Assembly: GCF_000426665.1 (NCBI RefSeq)
Contig: NZ_AUFU01000018.1
Coordinates: forward strand, 1 to 40,817
DNA from: Centipeda artemidis DSM 19719
GTDB taxonomy: Bacteria > Bacillota > Negativicutes > Selenomonadales > Selenomonadaceae
Reading direction: 5' to 3'
Length of the DNA stretch: 40,817 nucleotides
In this document: piece after piece, positions 23,155 to 32,176 of the stretch
How positions within the stretch are numbered: position 1 is the first letter of the stretch
How the letters are laid out: the number at the start of each line of letters is the position of its first letter
Notes under the pieces: model-generated
What the model was told of the DNA's origin: nothing
Database searches by the model: none
The model's input: only the letters and a program-made list of their open reading frames with translations
Program-made: the position numbers and the translations under genes

Positions 23155-23186
23155 CGTCCTTTGCCGGCTGGATCAATGCGGCAAAG
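23145..23186 (+). promoter_or_regulatory. Programmed -1 frameshift signal
   Basis: The slippery heptamer A AAA AAA (23145-23151) ends directly at the TAA stop of the chaperone gene. After a 7-base spacer, CTTTGCCG (23159-23166) pairs perfectly with CGGCAAAG (23179-23186) round a 12-base loop. The site lies between the two chaperone frames, where lambda-like phages shift. Slippery site, spacer and stimulatory hairpin are all present in the classical geometry. Confidence 0.85.
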
Positions 23187-23477
23187 CCGATCGCATACGG
23201 ACCGCTCGCGCTGATGCCGAATACGTTCTATGCGCTCACCCCGAGCGAGTTCTATGATCTCATCGAGGGGTACCGACTGCGGCGTCAGATCGAGCAGCAG
23301 GAAAGATCGTATTTCGTGAGCTGGATCATCGCGCCGCACGTCAAAAAGGCGATCCCGCCCGACGTTATCTATAAGCCACTTGCGCCGCGGCGGGAGATCT
23401 CGGAGGCGGAGCTGGCAAAGGATAGAGAGTATTTTATGGCGATGGACAGAAGGCAGAGAGGAGGAGAAACGGATTGA
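23151..23477 (+). CDS. Second tail chaperone frame (gpT-like), made by -1 frameshift
   Basis: The frame continues from the slippery run as ITSFAGWINAAKPIAYGPLALMPNTFYALTPSEFYDLIEGYRLRR and ends at 23477, adding 108 residues; the fusion with the upstream frame would be about 221 residues. The segment PSEFYDLIEGY is typical of the C-terminal chaperone part. An internal ATG at 23214 lacks a ribosome site, which favours synthesis by shift only. The tape measure start overlaps its stop. Confidence 0.85.
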   Translation: MTSFAGWINAAKPIAYGPLALMPNTFYALTPSEFYDLIEGYRLRRQIEQQERSYFVSWIIAPHVKKAIPPDVIYKPLAPRREISEAELAKDREYFMAMDRRQRGGETD

Positions 23478-26020
23478 AGATTGCAGAGCTCATCGTACAG
23501 CTTGGCGCGGACAGCTCCGACATGGTCAAGGGGCTCAAGAAAGCTAAGACAGAAGTCGAGGTCTTCCAGGAGTCCTTGAAGGGCATCAGCAACATGATGG
23601 TCGGTATCGGCGGCATGTCGGTTGCGGCGGTCGGTGGCGCGATCGCGGCGACCAAGTCTTGGGCGGCGGCGGTCAACGATCTCGAGGATAAGACGAACAT
23701 GTCTGCCGAAAGCTGTTCCGAGCTGCTCTATGTTACGCAGGCTGTCGGACTCAGTATGTCTGATGCGGGGGACAGCCTGTCCAAGATGTCGAAGAACTCG
23801 GTCACGGCATATCAGTCGATTGTGAAGGCAAACGAGGCAGGCGAGCAGTCGACTGATATCTTCACGAAGTACGGCATCACAATCACCGACGCGAACGGCA
23901 AGTTGCTCTCGGCGCAGGATATATTGGCCAACGTCGCAAAACGTCATCGCGAGATGGCGAACGGTGTTGCCAAGACGTCGATGGAGATGGAGATCTTCGG
24001 CCGCTCGGGCGCGAAGCTGAACGACTTGCTGAACCTCACGGAGGAACAGCTGAACGGCATGACGCAGCGTGCCCGTGCTGCGGGGCTTGTGCTCGACCAC
24101 GAAACGACGCAGGCATGGGAGGACATGACGTTTCAGATCAACGAGGCGAAAGCAGCGATGGTTGGCGCGGGGGTGCAGGTTGGTAGTCTCTTACTGCCGG
24201 AGTTAAGAAGGCTTGCAGATTTTGTGCAAGAAGCCTCCGGCAAGATCAGCAAGATGTCGGACGAAGAAAAACATACAATGCTGACTACCCTAGAGGTCGC
24301 CGCCGCAATCGGCGGGCTGGGGCTTGGGATTCGCGCGCTGATATTTACCTTTGGGCCACTGATCACCGGCATAGGAGAGGTCATCGCCGCACTCGTTGAG
24401 ATGCGTAATGCCGCTATCGCCGCACGTCTTGCGGTAGCGGGACCCGTGGCCATTGCTGCGGGCGTTGTTGCGTACAGCGCATATAAGCAGAACGAAGCTT
24501 TTAAGAACTACGGTATGGAGGCGTTTACGGTTGACGAGGAGGCAGGGACGGCGTACGCCGATCCTGACAAAATCGCGGCAATCAAAAAACGCAGAGAGAT
24601 CAACGCCGCGGTAGATGAGGCAGCGGATGCGGCAGACCGTGAACATCAAGCGGAAGTGGAGCAGCTTAACGCGCCTCCCAAGATACCGGAATTTAATTTC
24701 GGTGCGGCTTCTTCCGGGGGCTCCCGCGGAGGCGGCGGACGTTCCGCAGCGCACGAAGCAGAAATTGAAGCGCGCAAGGCCAAAGCCGAAGCAGAGCGCT
24801 TGCAGCGTGAGATCGAGCAAATCACCGATGACATTAAACGGGCAACTGAATCCTCCGGCGAACTCACGGATAACTTCGCGAACGCGGGGCGGCAGCTCTC
24901 AGTCGGTATGCTTGACGGGGCGCAGGCAGTTTACAGTCAGATCGAAGAGGAACGGATTCGTCGTGAGCAGAGCCTTGACGACTTCCTCAAGCAGTATCGC
25001 AAATCCGTTGAAGAAGCGGTGAAGATCAAAACCGATGCCGAGAAGACGGGCGACGCGGCGATCCTTGCGGAGGCTGAGCGGTATCTGCTCGAACGGCAGG
25101 AAGCAGAGGCTGCCGCCGCGGAAGAGGTCGCAAAGCGCCGTACCTTGATCGAAGAAGATGCCAATAAAGCGATGCTCGCGAACAGCACGCGCGCAAGAGC
25201 GATCGAAGCGGAGATGCGCGCGGCGATGGATGAAGGGGACGTACAGCGTTATCAGGCGGCGCTCTCCGATGAGAATGTTGCGTTCATAGCAAGCCTAGAA
25301 GAAAGACAGGCGGCCTTGCAGCAGTATCATGACTGGCGCATGGCGGCGGAGGAAAGCTACAGTGCATTCTCCCTTCAAATCATGGAGCAGTTCCGGCAGA
25401 ACTTCAGCAAGTCCATTACAGACTTCATCATGGGGACAAAGTCGCTTGGCGACGCCCTCGGCGGTGTCATCAAGCAGATGATCCAGATGTATATTCAGTG
25501 GCGTATTCAGCAGGTGCTCGCCGCTGCTTTTGCTAAAAAACAGCAGGCGCAGGAAACTGCTACAGGCACCGCACAAGCCGCGACATTGGCGGCTGCATGG
25601 TGGGCGGCAGCAATTCCGAAGATGATTGTCACAGGAGGTTTCGGTGGCTTTGGAAGCTTCGGAGGTCTCGGAGGTACAGGAACAGGCATCCCGTTTGCCG
25701 GCGGATCGTTTACGGGCTTCGGCGTCGCGTCGCCGTTCCGCGCGATGGCAGAGGGCGGCTACGCCTACGGTCCGACGCTGGCACTCATCGGTGAGGGCAA
25801 GCACCCCGAGGCTGTCCTGCCGCTCAATGATAATACGTTCGGCGAGATCGCAAAGGGGATCGCAGGACAAGGGATCGGCGGCAACGTAACGCTGCAAGTC
25901 AGCGCAATGGACGCGGGAAGCTTTTCTCACTGGCTGCAGACAGGCGGCGGCGTGGAGCTGAAGCGCTATCTCGCTGACAGCGCAAGAGAGTTCAGTATGG
26001 GAGGAGGCGCGTTCGCATGA
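23474..26020 (+). CDS. Tape measure protein
   Basis: A tape measure of 848 residues; its length sets the tail length (roughly 125 nm if 0.15 nm per residue holds, an inference). The N-terminus KIAELIVQLGADSSDMVKGLKKAKTEVEVFQESL is typical. A hydrophobic region lies at about 268-335 (AAAIGGLGLGIRALIF and AVAGPVAIAAGVVAYSAY), followed by a Gly/Ser linker near 410, long coiled coils (425-600) and a Gly-rich patch (GGFGGFGSFGGLGG, about 715). The start is TTG at 23474 after GAGGAG and overlaps the chaperone stop. It is short for a siphophage. Confidence 0.95.
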   Translation: MKIAELIVQLGADSSDMVKGLKKAKTEVEVFQESLKGISNMMVGIGGMSVAAVGGAIAATKSWAAAVNDLEDKTNMSAESCSELLYVTQAVGLSMSDAGDSLSKMSKNSVTAYQSIVKANEAGEQSTDIFTKYGITITDANGKLLSAQDILANVAKRHREMANGVAKTSMEMEIFGRSGAKLNDLLNLTEEQLNGMTQRARAAGLVLDHETTQAWEDMTFQINEAKAAMVGAGVQVGSLLLPELRRLADFVQEASGKISKMSDEEKHTMLTTLEVAAAIGGLGLGIRALIFTFGPLITGIGEVIAALVEMRNAAIAARLAVAGPVAIAAGVVAYSAYKQNEAFKNYGMEAFTVDEEAGTAYADPDKIAAIKKRREINAAVDEAADAADREHQAEVEQLNAPPKIPEFNFGAASSGGSRGGGGRSAAHEAEIEARKAKAEAERLQREIEQITDDIKRATESSGELTDNFANAGRQLSVGMLDGAQAVYSQIEEERIRREQSLDDFLKQYRKSVEEAVKIKTDAEKTGDAAILAEAERYLLERQEAEAAAAEEVAKRRTLIEEDANKAMLANSTRARAIEAEMRAAMDEGDVQRYQAALSDENVAFIASLEERQAALQQYHDWRMAAEESYSAFSLQIMEQFRQNFSKSITDFIMGTKSLGDALGGVIKQMIQMYIQWRIQQVLAAAFAKKQQAQETATGTAQAATLAAAWWAAAIPKMIVTGGFGGFGSFGGLGGTGTGIPFAGGSFTGFGVASPFRAMAEGGYAYGPTLALIGEGKHPEAVLPLNDNTFGEIAKGIAGQGIGGNVTLQVSAMDAGSFSHWLQTGGGVELKRYLADSAREFSMGGGAFA

Positions 26021-26592
26021 AATTAAAGGTGCTGCCGGTGACTGATGGCATCGCGTGGAAGTCTACGAAGGCGCAGGCATGGTCAACGACGGTGAAGGAA
26101 GCCGGCAGCGGCAAAGAACGCGTCTTGACGAATTGGGCATATCCGCGTTGGACGATCGAGACAAGCTACTCTATTTTGACGCCCGAGGCGGGCGATTTAC
26201 TCTATGGATTCTTCGCGAGCCTGCGCGGTAGGTATGAGCCTTTTCTATGGCCGGACCCCGAGCACAACGCGGAGCAGGGCATACAGCTCGGCATTGGCAC
26301 GGGCGCCAAGACGAAGTATCAAGCGTTGCGCCGGTTCGGCACATGGGCGGAGCCCGTCCTTGACCTAAAGCCCGATACGCTCGAAGTCAAGGTCGACGAC
26401 GTGAAGGTCGAGGCAACCGTAGACGACAACGGCATCATCACGCTTGCGGCTGCACCGCCGAATGGCGCGAAGGTGACAGCGTCCTACGGCTACTACTGGC
26501 GCGTACGTCTCTCAGACGATAAGTTCACGATCGAGGTTGTCCTCGACAGCATATGGAGGTCAAAGTCAATGAAGCTGGTGACGGTGCGATGA
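26017..26592 (+). CDS. DUF2460 (TIGR02217) distal tail protein
   Basis: This 191-residue protein carries family marks such as NWAYPRWTIETSYSILTPEAGDLLYGFFASLRGRYEPFLWPDPEH and the C-terminal ASYGYYWRVRLSDDKFTIE. DUF2460 proteins form the distal tail ring in gene transfer agents and related siphophages. It is the first of a four-gene tail-tip block. The ATG overlaps the tape measure stop. Confidence 0.92.
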   Translation: MKLKVLPVTDGIAWKSTKAQAWSTTVKEAGSGKERVLTNWAYPRWTIETSYSILTPEAGDLLYGFFASLRGRYEPFLWPDPEHNAEQGIQLGIGTGAKTKYQALRRFGTWAEPVLDLKPDTLEVKVDDVKVEATVDDNGIITLAAAPPNGAKVTASYGYYWRVRLSDDKFTIEVVLDSIWRSKSMKLVTVR

Positions 26593-27443
26593 AAGAAGTC
26601 AATGAAGCTCTGCAAAAGTATCTGAACGAAAGACAGCGGTATGTCTCGTGCGATCTCTATGAGTTCGTGCTTGCGAACGGCGAGAGGCTCTACTATACCG
26701 ACTTTGATATCGACATTATCGCCGACAACCATACGTTCCGGCATGACGGCCCGATCTTCGTTCGGAATCAGATCAAGCTGCAGTCGAGTATGTCGGTTGA
26801 TAAGCTTGACGTAACGATGTATGTTACTGACGTCGATAAGCTCCATACCGAACCACTGATGCAGATCGCGCATAACGGCGGCCTCGATGGCGGAGAACTC
26901 ACGCTCAAGCGGGCATTCTTCAGCGACGATAACGAGATCGTCGGAACCGTTCCGTTGTTTACCGGCAGTATTGAGATCCGGCAGGGCGGCGGGCTGACGC
27001 TGCAGCTGTGGGTCAAGAGCGAGGTGCAGAAGCTCAATGTCGCGTGGCCGACGCGTAAGTTCTATCCGTCCTGTCCGTATTCTCTTTACGGCGCGCGCTG
27101 CGGCGTTGATATCAAAAAGTATCGAAAAGATGCGGTCGTGCAGACGGTAGAGAGCGACGTCATGTTCGTGGTCAGCGTAGACTTCGCGGCCGGCTACTAC
27201 GACACGGGCGGCGTCGAGTGGTTGACCGGCGCGCTTGCAGGGCAGGTGTCCCCAATCAAGAAGAGTTATGACGGTCGTCGCATAGAGATTCTCGTACCGG
27301 CAGAAGCAATCCCCGCCGCGGGCGACCGCATGAAGATCTATCCGGGGTGCGACAAGCAGCCCGAGACCTGCCGGCAGAAATTCAATAACTGGGCGCGGAA
27401 CTGTGCAACGCCGTACGTGCCGAAGAAGGAGAGCGTCCTATGA
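26589..27443 (+). CDS. DUF2163/phage BR0599-type tail tip (hub) protein
   Basis: Central strands VSCDLYEFVLANGERLYYTDFDIDIIADNHTFRHDGP and LTLQLWVKSEVQKLN match the family. The Cys-rich C-terminus (YPSCPYSLYGARCGVD; GCDKQPETCRQKFNN) is the BR0599 signature. It lies between distal tail and NlpC/P60 genes, as in GTA-type tails. ATG 26589 (284 residues) gives the 4-base overlap usual in this operon; ATG 26553 is the alternative. Confidence 0.9.
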   Translation: MKEVNEALQKYLNERQRYVSCDLYEFVLANGERLYYTDFDIDIIADNHTFRHDGPIFVRNQIKLQSSMSVDKLDVTMYVTDVDKLHTEPLMQIAHNGGLDGGELTLKRAFFSDDNEIVGTVPLFTGSIEIRQGGGLTLQLWVKSEVQKLNVAWPTRKFYPSCPYSLYGARCGVDIKKYRKDAVVQTVESDVMFVVSVDFAAGYYDTGGVEWLTGALAGQVSPIKKSYDGRRIEILVPAEAIPAAGDRMKIYPGCDKQPETCRQKFNNWARNCATPYVPKKESVL

Positions 27444-27880
27444 CGGCGGGCGAGAAGATACGCGATGCCGCGTATGGGTGGCTCGGTACGCCGTACGAAG
27501 GATGCGCAAAGGTGAAAGGCGTCGGCATTGACTGCGGTCAGCTGTTGATCGCGGCCGTGGAAGATGCGGGGCTGATACAGCGCGGCACGGTACAGACGGG
27601 CACGTATTCACAGGAATGGCACTTGCACCGGAGCGAGGAAAAGTACCTTGCATTTATCGAGCGGTACTGCGAACCGGTGACGGGGGAGCCGCAGCCCGGA
27701 GACTTCGCGCTCTATAAATTCGGACGGTGCATCAGTCACGGTGCGATCGTCGACGCGTGGCCGCGCGTGATCCACGCCTACGTACGGCTCGGCGTTATCC
27801 TGTCCAACAATGACGAGGCGCTTCTTCTCGACGGGCGAGGACGCAGCCGTCTCGCCGGCATATGGAGGTTTAAGACATGA
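27440..27880 (+). CDS. NlpC/P60-family tail-tip peptidase
   Basis: A cell-wall peptidase of 146 residues carried on the tail tip. The catalytic Cys is C32 in GVGIDCGQLL, the His is H100 in CISHGAIV, and the third polar residue is probably H112 in RVIHAY. It cuts peptidoglycan stem peptides so the tail can reach the membrane. It overlaps both neighbours by 4 bases. It is not the lysis enzyme: the amidase beside the holin is. Confidence 0.92.
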   Translation: MTAGEKIRDAAYGWLGTPYEGCAKVKGVGIDCGQLLIAAVEDAGLIQRGTVQTGTYSQEWHLHRSEEKYLAFIERYCEPVTGEPQPGDFALYKFGRCISHGAIVDAWPRVIHAYVRLGVILSNNDEALLLDGRGRSRLAGIWRFKT

Positions 27881-30800
27881 GCGGGATTTTCGGCAAGACG
27901 ACAATCACCTCAAGGGCGGACAAGATATCCGACTTTCAAATCAACTCGGCGACATATGGGGCAACGGTGCCTCAGGTACTCGGGACAACGCGCATCAGCG
28001 GCAATATTATTGACTACACAGACTTTACGGCGTATGAACACCGCCATACGCAGAGGAGCGGAAAAGGCGGCGGTGTGAAGTCCGTCAGTATCGATTACAC
28101 ATATACCGTTGCCGTTGCGATCGCTCTCTGCGCCGGACCGATTCAGGGGATCGGTAAAGTATGGCGCAACAAAGAGGTGCTAAACTATCCCGGCGAAGGC
28201 CTCGGCCTATCGCTCTTTGACGGCCGCAACGGTCAAGAGCCGTGGTCGTATATGAAGGGCAAGCATCCCGAAAGAGCGCTCCCGTATAGCGGGCTGGCGT
28301 ATCTCGCGGGCGTCGTGGATCTCGGTAACAGTGGAAGTCTGCCGGTCTATAACTTCGAGGTGAAGAATCCAATCGCGGGAAGCGGCGACGGCGTCGACGT
28401 GAACCCCGCCGACTTGCTTCTGCATATTCTCGCCGATCATAACGACGGCGTCGGATTCAACGAGTACAGTATCGACCTTGACGCGCTCGATAACTTTAGG
28501 CGTTACTGCGCCGCTGCCGACCTGCTCTTTTCCACGCCGCCCGATGATACGTCGCGCGGAAATGTGCAGAGCATCGTCGAGACGATATGCACGCTGACGA
28601 ACACATACGGCTTTTGGTCGCAGAATAAGCTCAAGCTTGTGCCGCTCGCCGACGGTGACGTCGGGAGCTGGAAGGCAAACAAGGATGTGCAGTACGATCT
28701 CACGGCCGACGATTTCATTCCACAGACGGACGGGACGCTCGTACGTTTCGAACGAAAGGACAACAGCGAGGCGTACAATCAGGCCACGGTGGAGTTCATC
28801 AATCGGGCGAACGGATACGAGAAGGAGACAGTATCCTTCGAAATCACTTCCGACATTGCGAAACGAGGGCTGCGCGCCGCGAGTACGCTGAGCGCTCCGT
28901 GGGTCTATACCAAGGCACGGGCGCAGCTCATCGCTCAGCAGCAGGCGCTTCGGAACCTTTACAGCCGAAATGCGTATACGTTTAAAACGGCGTGGGCACA
29001 CTGCCGATTGGAGCCCGGCGATCTCGTAACACTCACGGACCGCTGCCTTGGCATCGATAAGAAGGTCGTCGTTATCAAGACTGTCACGGAGGCCGCGGAC
29101 GGCGGCCTAGAATTCACGGCCATCGCGAAGCCTCCGGGCATATACTCACCGGCACGATACGAGACGCACGAGACGACGAGCGAGAGTATCGACTATAACG
29201 CGACGCCCGGGGATGCCCATCAGCCGCTCATCTTCCAACCGCCCGCGGATGTTACGACATCCGGAAGCGAGGTGTGGCTCGTTACGAGTGGCGGGCAGTA
29301 CTGGGGCGGCGCTACCGTTTGGGTATCGGATGACAACGAGAAGTATGTTGCCGCGGGGAAGATTACAAGCGGCTGTACCTATGGACGGCTCGATGTCCGA
29401 TCCCGCGTACCTTCTACAGGCGATGGGGTGTGCGTTGTCAATCTTATCTCGGGGCGGCTTTACCCGGGCACCGTACAAGATGCCGAGCGTGGCAATACGC
29501 TCGGCTGGATTAACGGCGAGTGCATCGCGCACACGGGGGCGGAGCTCATCGGAAAGGATCTATACAGCCTGACGGGACTGCATCGCGGTATGTATGGAAC
29601 GCTGGAGACATCACACAGCCCGACCGAATACTACGTACGCCTTGACGACAGCGTGTTCAAACACACGATTAACGCGCGCGACGTTGGCAAGAAGATTTAT
29701 GTCAAGCTCACGTCCTACAACATCTTCGGTTTGCAAGAGCAAGCGCTCGACGAGGTAACGGCACATGAGTATACGATCTCTTCGGCGTATGTGCCGGCAG
29801 TGTCACAGCTCGCCGCTGTGACACGATATCGGCAGCTTGCGGACGCGCGGACGGGGTACGACGTCATCATCTCGTGGACGCCGCCCGAGATCTCGAGTTA
29901 CGCGGGCGCCGATGTGTACGCGCGCGTCAAGCCTGCGGGAGAGACGGCGTTCAGTGCGTGGGATTTCGTGATGCGGGGAGATCGGCAGGCGACGATCAAC
30001 CAGGCGCGCATCGGCGACGAGTGGCAGATTAAGGTCGTCGCAGTCGACGCGTACAACAACCGCGCGGCGATAGCAACGGAGACGACGGTGCACGTTGTCG
30101 GGAAGAACGTCGTTCCGAATACGCCGCAGAATTTCAGCATCTCCTTCGGCAACGAGGCCGTCGCACGATGGGATGATGATTTTACCTCAGATGTCGCATT
30201 CTACGAGTTGCGCTTCGACGAGTTCGCGGGCACAGCCAACAGTAACCTGTTGCTCAAAACGACGAGCACATCGGCGACCATACCGCTGACGGAGCGCACG
30301 GGAACCGTATATCTATTCGCATGTAACGCGATTGGTAAGTACAGCGCGGCCGCTGCGTGTGAGTATAACGTCCCCGCGCCGGTCAAGCCCGCGGCTCCGC
30401 AGGTGCATAAGCTTCTCGGGGGATTCGGTGTCGTTGCCTCCCCGCTTCCGCCGCGGGCGAAAGCAATGAAACTCTACATCAACACCGAATCGTACGTGTT
30501 ACCGGTCAACACCTTCACGTTCACCGGTGACGCGGGGGCCTACGAGGTCGCCGTTGCATACCTCGATATGTTTGGCGAGGGCGCAAAGTCGGACGTCGTT
30601 ATGACGACTGTATCGACAACGATCCCTCCTGAGTGGCTGAAAAACATCAAGATCGGCATCGAGCAGGTAGATGAAACGATTAAGGATGCACTCGACAAAG
30701 GCAAGACCGCGGCTGAAAGCTATACAAACATCGTTAAAAAAGTCGATGGTGCGTACACCGCGATCGCGCAGCTCGGCGACGATATCAACCTGCGCGTCAA

Positions 30801-31122
30801 GAAGGGGGACGTGATCAATCAGATTAACCTTTCCCCGGACGGCGTACAAATCGACGGTAAATTTCTGCACGTCACGGGAGACACAAAGTTTGAGCGCGGC
30901 GTCATTGCAAAAAATATCGAGGCGGGAAGCATACAAGGCGACCGTATCGTCGCAAATTCGATCGGCGCTGACCGCCTACAAGTCGACGAGTTGTCGGCGA
31001 TAACAGCCAAGATTGGTACGCTACGTACAGCCGACAGCGGTGCACGGACGGAGATCCACGATAACCTGATCCTTGTCTATGACGATAAGGATAGGTTACG
31101 CGTAAGAATGGGGGTATGGTGA
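27877..31122 (+). CDS. Tail tip attachment protein, J-like
   Basis: This 1081-residue protein begins with hub-type sequence (DFQINSATYGATVPQVLGTTRISGNII). Beta-rich hub domains follow to about 630. Then come about three fibronectin-III-like repeats (640-930), including YDVIISWTPPEISSYAGADVYAR and PQNFSISFGNEAVARWDDD. A helical neck lies near 925-960 and a C-terminal beta stretch (INLSPDGVQIDGKFLHVTGDTKF) resembles the gpJ tail region (DUF1983-like). It closes the tail tip and carries the receptor-binding parts. It is the largest gene of the window. Confidence 0.92.
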   Translation: MSGIFGKTTITSRADKISDFQINSATYGATVPQVLGTTRISGNIIDYTDFTAYEHRHTQRSGKGGGVKSVSIDYTYTVAVAIALCAGPIQGIGKVWRNKEVLNYPGEGLGLSLFDGRNGQEPWSYMKGKHPERALPYSGLAYLAGVVDLGNSGSLPVYNFEVKNPIAGSGDGVDVNPADLLLHILADHNDGVGFNEYSIDLDALDNFRRYCAAADLLFSTPPDDTSRGNVQSIVETICTLTNTYGFWSQNKLKLVPLADGDVGSWKANKDVQYDLTADDFIPQTDGTLVRFERKDNSEAYNQATVEFINRANGYEKETVSFEITSDIAKRGLRAASTLSAPWVYTKARAQLIAQQQALRNLYSRNAYTFKTAWAHCRLEPGDLVTLTDRCLGIDKKVVVIKTVTEAADGGLEFTAIAKPPGIYSPARYETHETTSESIDYNATPGDAHQPLIFQPPADVTTSGSEVWLVTSGGQYWGGATVWVSDDNEKYVAAGKITSGCTYGRLDVRSRVPSTGDGVCVVNLISGRLYPGTVQDAERGNTLGWINGECIAHTGAELIGKDLYSLTGLHRGMYGTLETSHSPTEYYVRLDDSVFKHTINARDVGKKIYVKLTSYNIFGLQEQALDEVTAHEYTISSAYVPAVSQLAAVTRYRQLADARTGYDVIISWTPPEISSYAGADVYARVKPAGETAFSAWDFVMRGDRQATINQARIGDEWQIKVVAVDAYNNRAAIATETTVHVVGKNVVPNTPQNFSISFGNEAVARWDDDFTSDVAFYELRFDEFAGTANSNLLLKTTSTSATIPLTERTGTVYLFACNAIGKYSAAAACEYNVPAPVKPAAPQVHKLLGGFGVVASPLPPRAKAMKLYINTESYVLPVNTFTFTGDAGAYEVAVAYLDMFGEGAKSDVVMTTVSTTIPPEWLKNIKIGIEQVDETIKDALDKGKTAAESYTNIVKKVDGAYTAIAQLGDDINLRVKKGDVINQINLSPDGVQIDGKFLHVTGDTKFERGVIAKNIEAGSIQGDRIVANSIGADRLQVDELSAITAKIGTLRTADSGARTEIHDNLILVYDDKDRLRVRMGVW

Positions 31123-31123
31123 A

Positions 31124-31393
31124 ATGGCCGGAGGATTACAGGTGTTCGACGAACAAGGGCGGGTGAAGGTGGATTTTAGTAAACGCTTCACACGTGTTCT
31201 TGGAAAGCTGACACTATCGGGCGACGGAGAATTTACGATCGACGGGTTCCCGAATCTTGATCCGTGGTGCATCATCTATCCGAGAGCTTCCGGGCGTCGT
31301 GGCGTAGTCCCGCTTGTGCGCAGAACCGGAAGAAAAATTATATGGCGCAATCAAGGGGTACGCGGAAGCGTAGTGGTATATGGGGTGTGCTGA
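31124..31393 (+). CDS. Small tail-tip protein, cassette copy 1 (a)
   Basis: Its 89 residues, beginning GLQVFDEQGRVKVDFSKRFTRVLG and ending GSVVVYGV, align along their length with residues 74-162 of the gene at 32177, and the ending is conserved. Short all-beta proteins starting GLQVFD are found after gpJ-like genes in tail-tip loci (DUF6453-like; family name not certain). It begins 1 base after the J gene stop. Together with the next gene it forms a cassette that recurs downstream. Confidence 0.75.
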   Translation: MAGGLQVFDEQGRVKVDFSKRFTRVLGKLTLSGDGEFTIDGFPNLDPWCIIYPRASGRRGVVPLVRRTGRKIIWRNQGVRGSVVVYGVC

Positions 31394-32164
31394 ATGTCAA
31401 GCTACTTTGAGTATGTAAGCGAGGATAACGGGCGCATCGTGTTGGATGATCGCTTTCAGAATTTCGAGCTTGTTGATGTCACTGCGCTTTCGCAGTGCAG
31501 GAAAGATGCTACTACTCCGACGCTTTATTCTTACGCGCTGCCTGCGATTCCCGGGCTGACGCCCGGCAAGGAAGTACTAGTGCACGGACTAGGCTTAACC
31601 GGATTATCGGGTAAGCGCTTTTGCATAAATGTTACTCAAGATTACTATGAAAGGCGTCTGTATCTTTACGACCCGGATTTACCTGCGTCGCAAAGAGTGC
31701 ACCCCGTTTTTCGAGATGATATCGCAGCGGTTGCGAAAGTCTATGCATTTGCTATACGAACGCGAAAACCGGCAGAGCATTTGAGCGGAATAGAGCTATA
31801 CGACGAATCTGGTAACGTTCTGTATTCGTCCGGCGCCCGATACATGGATGTTATCCGTTGCGGCCCCGATGCGGCGACCGTACCGTATGATGACAGCACG
31901 ATCGCTATCCCGTTTGGGGAAGATGTATACGTGGAAGTAAAGTCCTCGCATAAGGGGCAGTGGGGGACGGAATCCAATATCCGCCCGACCTTCACCGTAT
32001 CAGCGGATACGGTGAGCGTTGCGGCATCGGTGTTTATGACAGCGTATGGGGGTGACGTTGGAGATGGCGGCGATGGGGGGGGGCATCACGGAGATGATGA
32101 GAATATAGAGTACAGGAATTTAGCGAGCTATGCATATGGCTATATGATAGCTCGAGCAGTATAA
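31394..32164 (+). CDS. Putative receptor-binding tail protein, cassette copy 1 (b)
   Basis: This 256-residue protein is paralogous to the gene at 32667. Shared landmarks are YFEYVSED near the start, FQNFELVDV, HLSGIELYDESGNVLYSSGARYMDV in the middle, and ASYAYGYMIARAV at the end. The sequences between differ widely, as for receptor-binding proteins under selection. Near residues 217-235 is a Gly/Asp/His-rich loop containing a run of nine G in the DNA. It starts directly after the stop of its partner. The receptor role is inferred from location and divergence. Confidence 0.7.
   Translation: MSSYFEYVSEDNGRIVLDDRFQNFELVDVTALSQCRKDATTPTLYSYALPAIPGLTPGKEVLVHGLGLTGLSGKRFCINVTQDYYERRLYLYDPDLPASQRVHPVFRDDIAAVAKVYAFAIRTRKPAEHLSGIELYDESGNVLYSSGARYMDVIRCGPDAATVPYDDSTIAIPFGEDVYVEVKSSHKGQWGTESNIRPTFTVSADTVSVAASVFMTAYGGDVGDGGDGGGHHGDDENIEYRNLASYAYGYMIARAV
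32075..32083 (+). repeat. Nine-G homopolymer inside a tail gene
   Basis: Nine consecutive G lie in the Gly-rich loop of the copy 1 tail protein, about 80 bases before its stop. A change by one or two would shift the frame and remove the conserved C-terminus (ASYAYGYMIARAV). Such tracts are classical slipped-strand switches in receptor-related genes, but this could also be chance or a sequencing-sensitive spot. Confidence 0.5.
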
Positions 32165-32176
32165 GAGAGGTGTGAA

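Noticed and set aside
28207-29001. 264-residue open frame opposite the J-like gene
   Set aside because: It has an Arg-rich, atypical composition and no start signal, and lies wholly inside a clear tail gene.
26017-31122. Whole window as a gene transfer agent
   Set aside because: Integrase, lysogeny switch, origin, replication and lysis genes are all present, so it is a phage genome.
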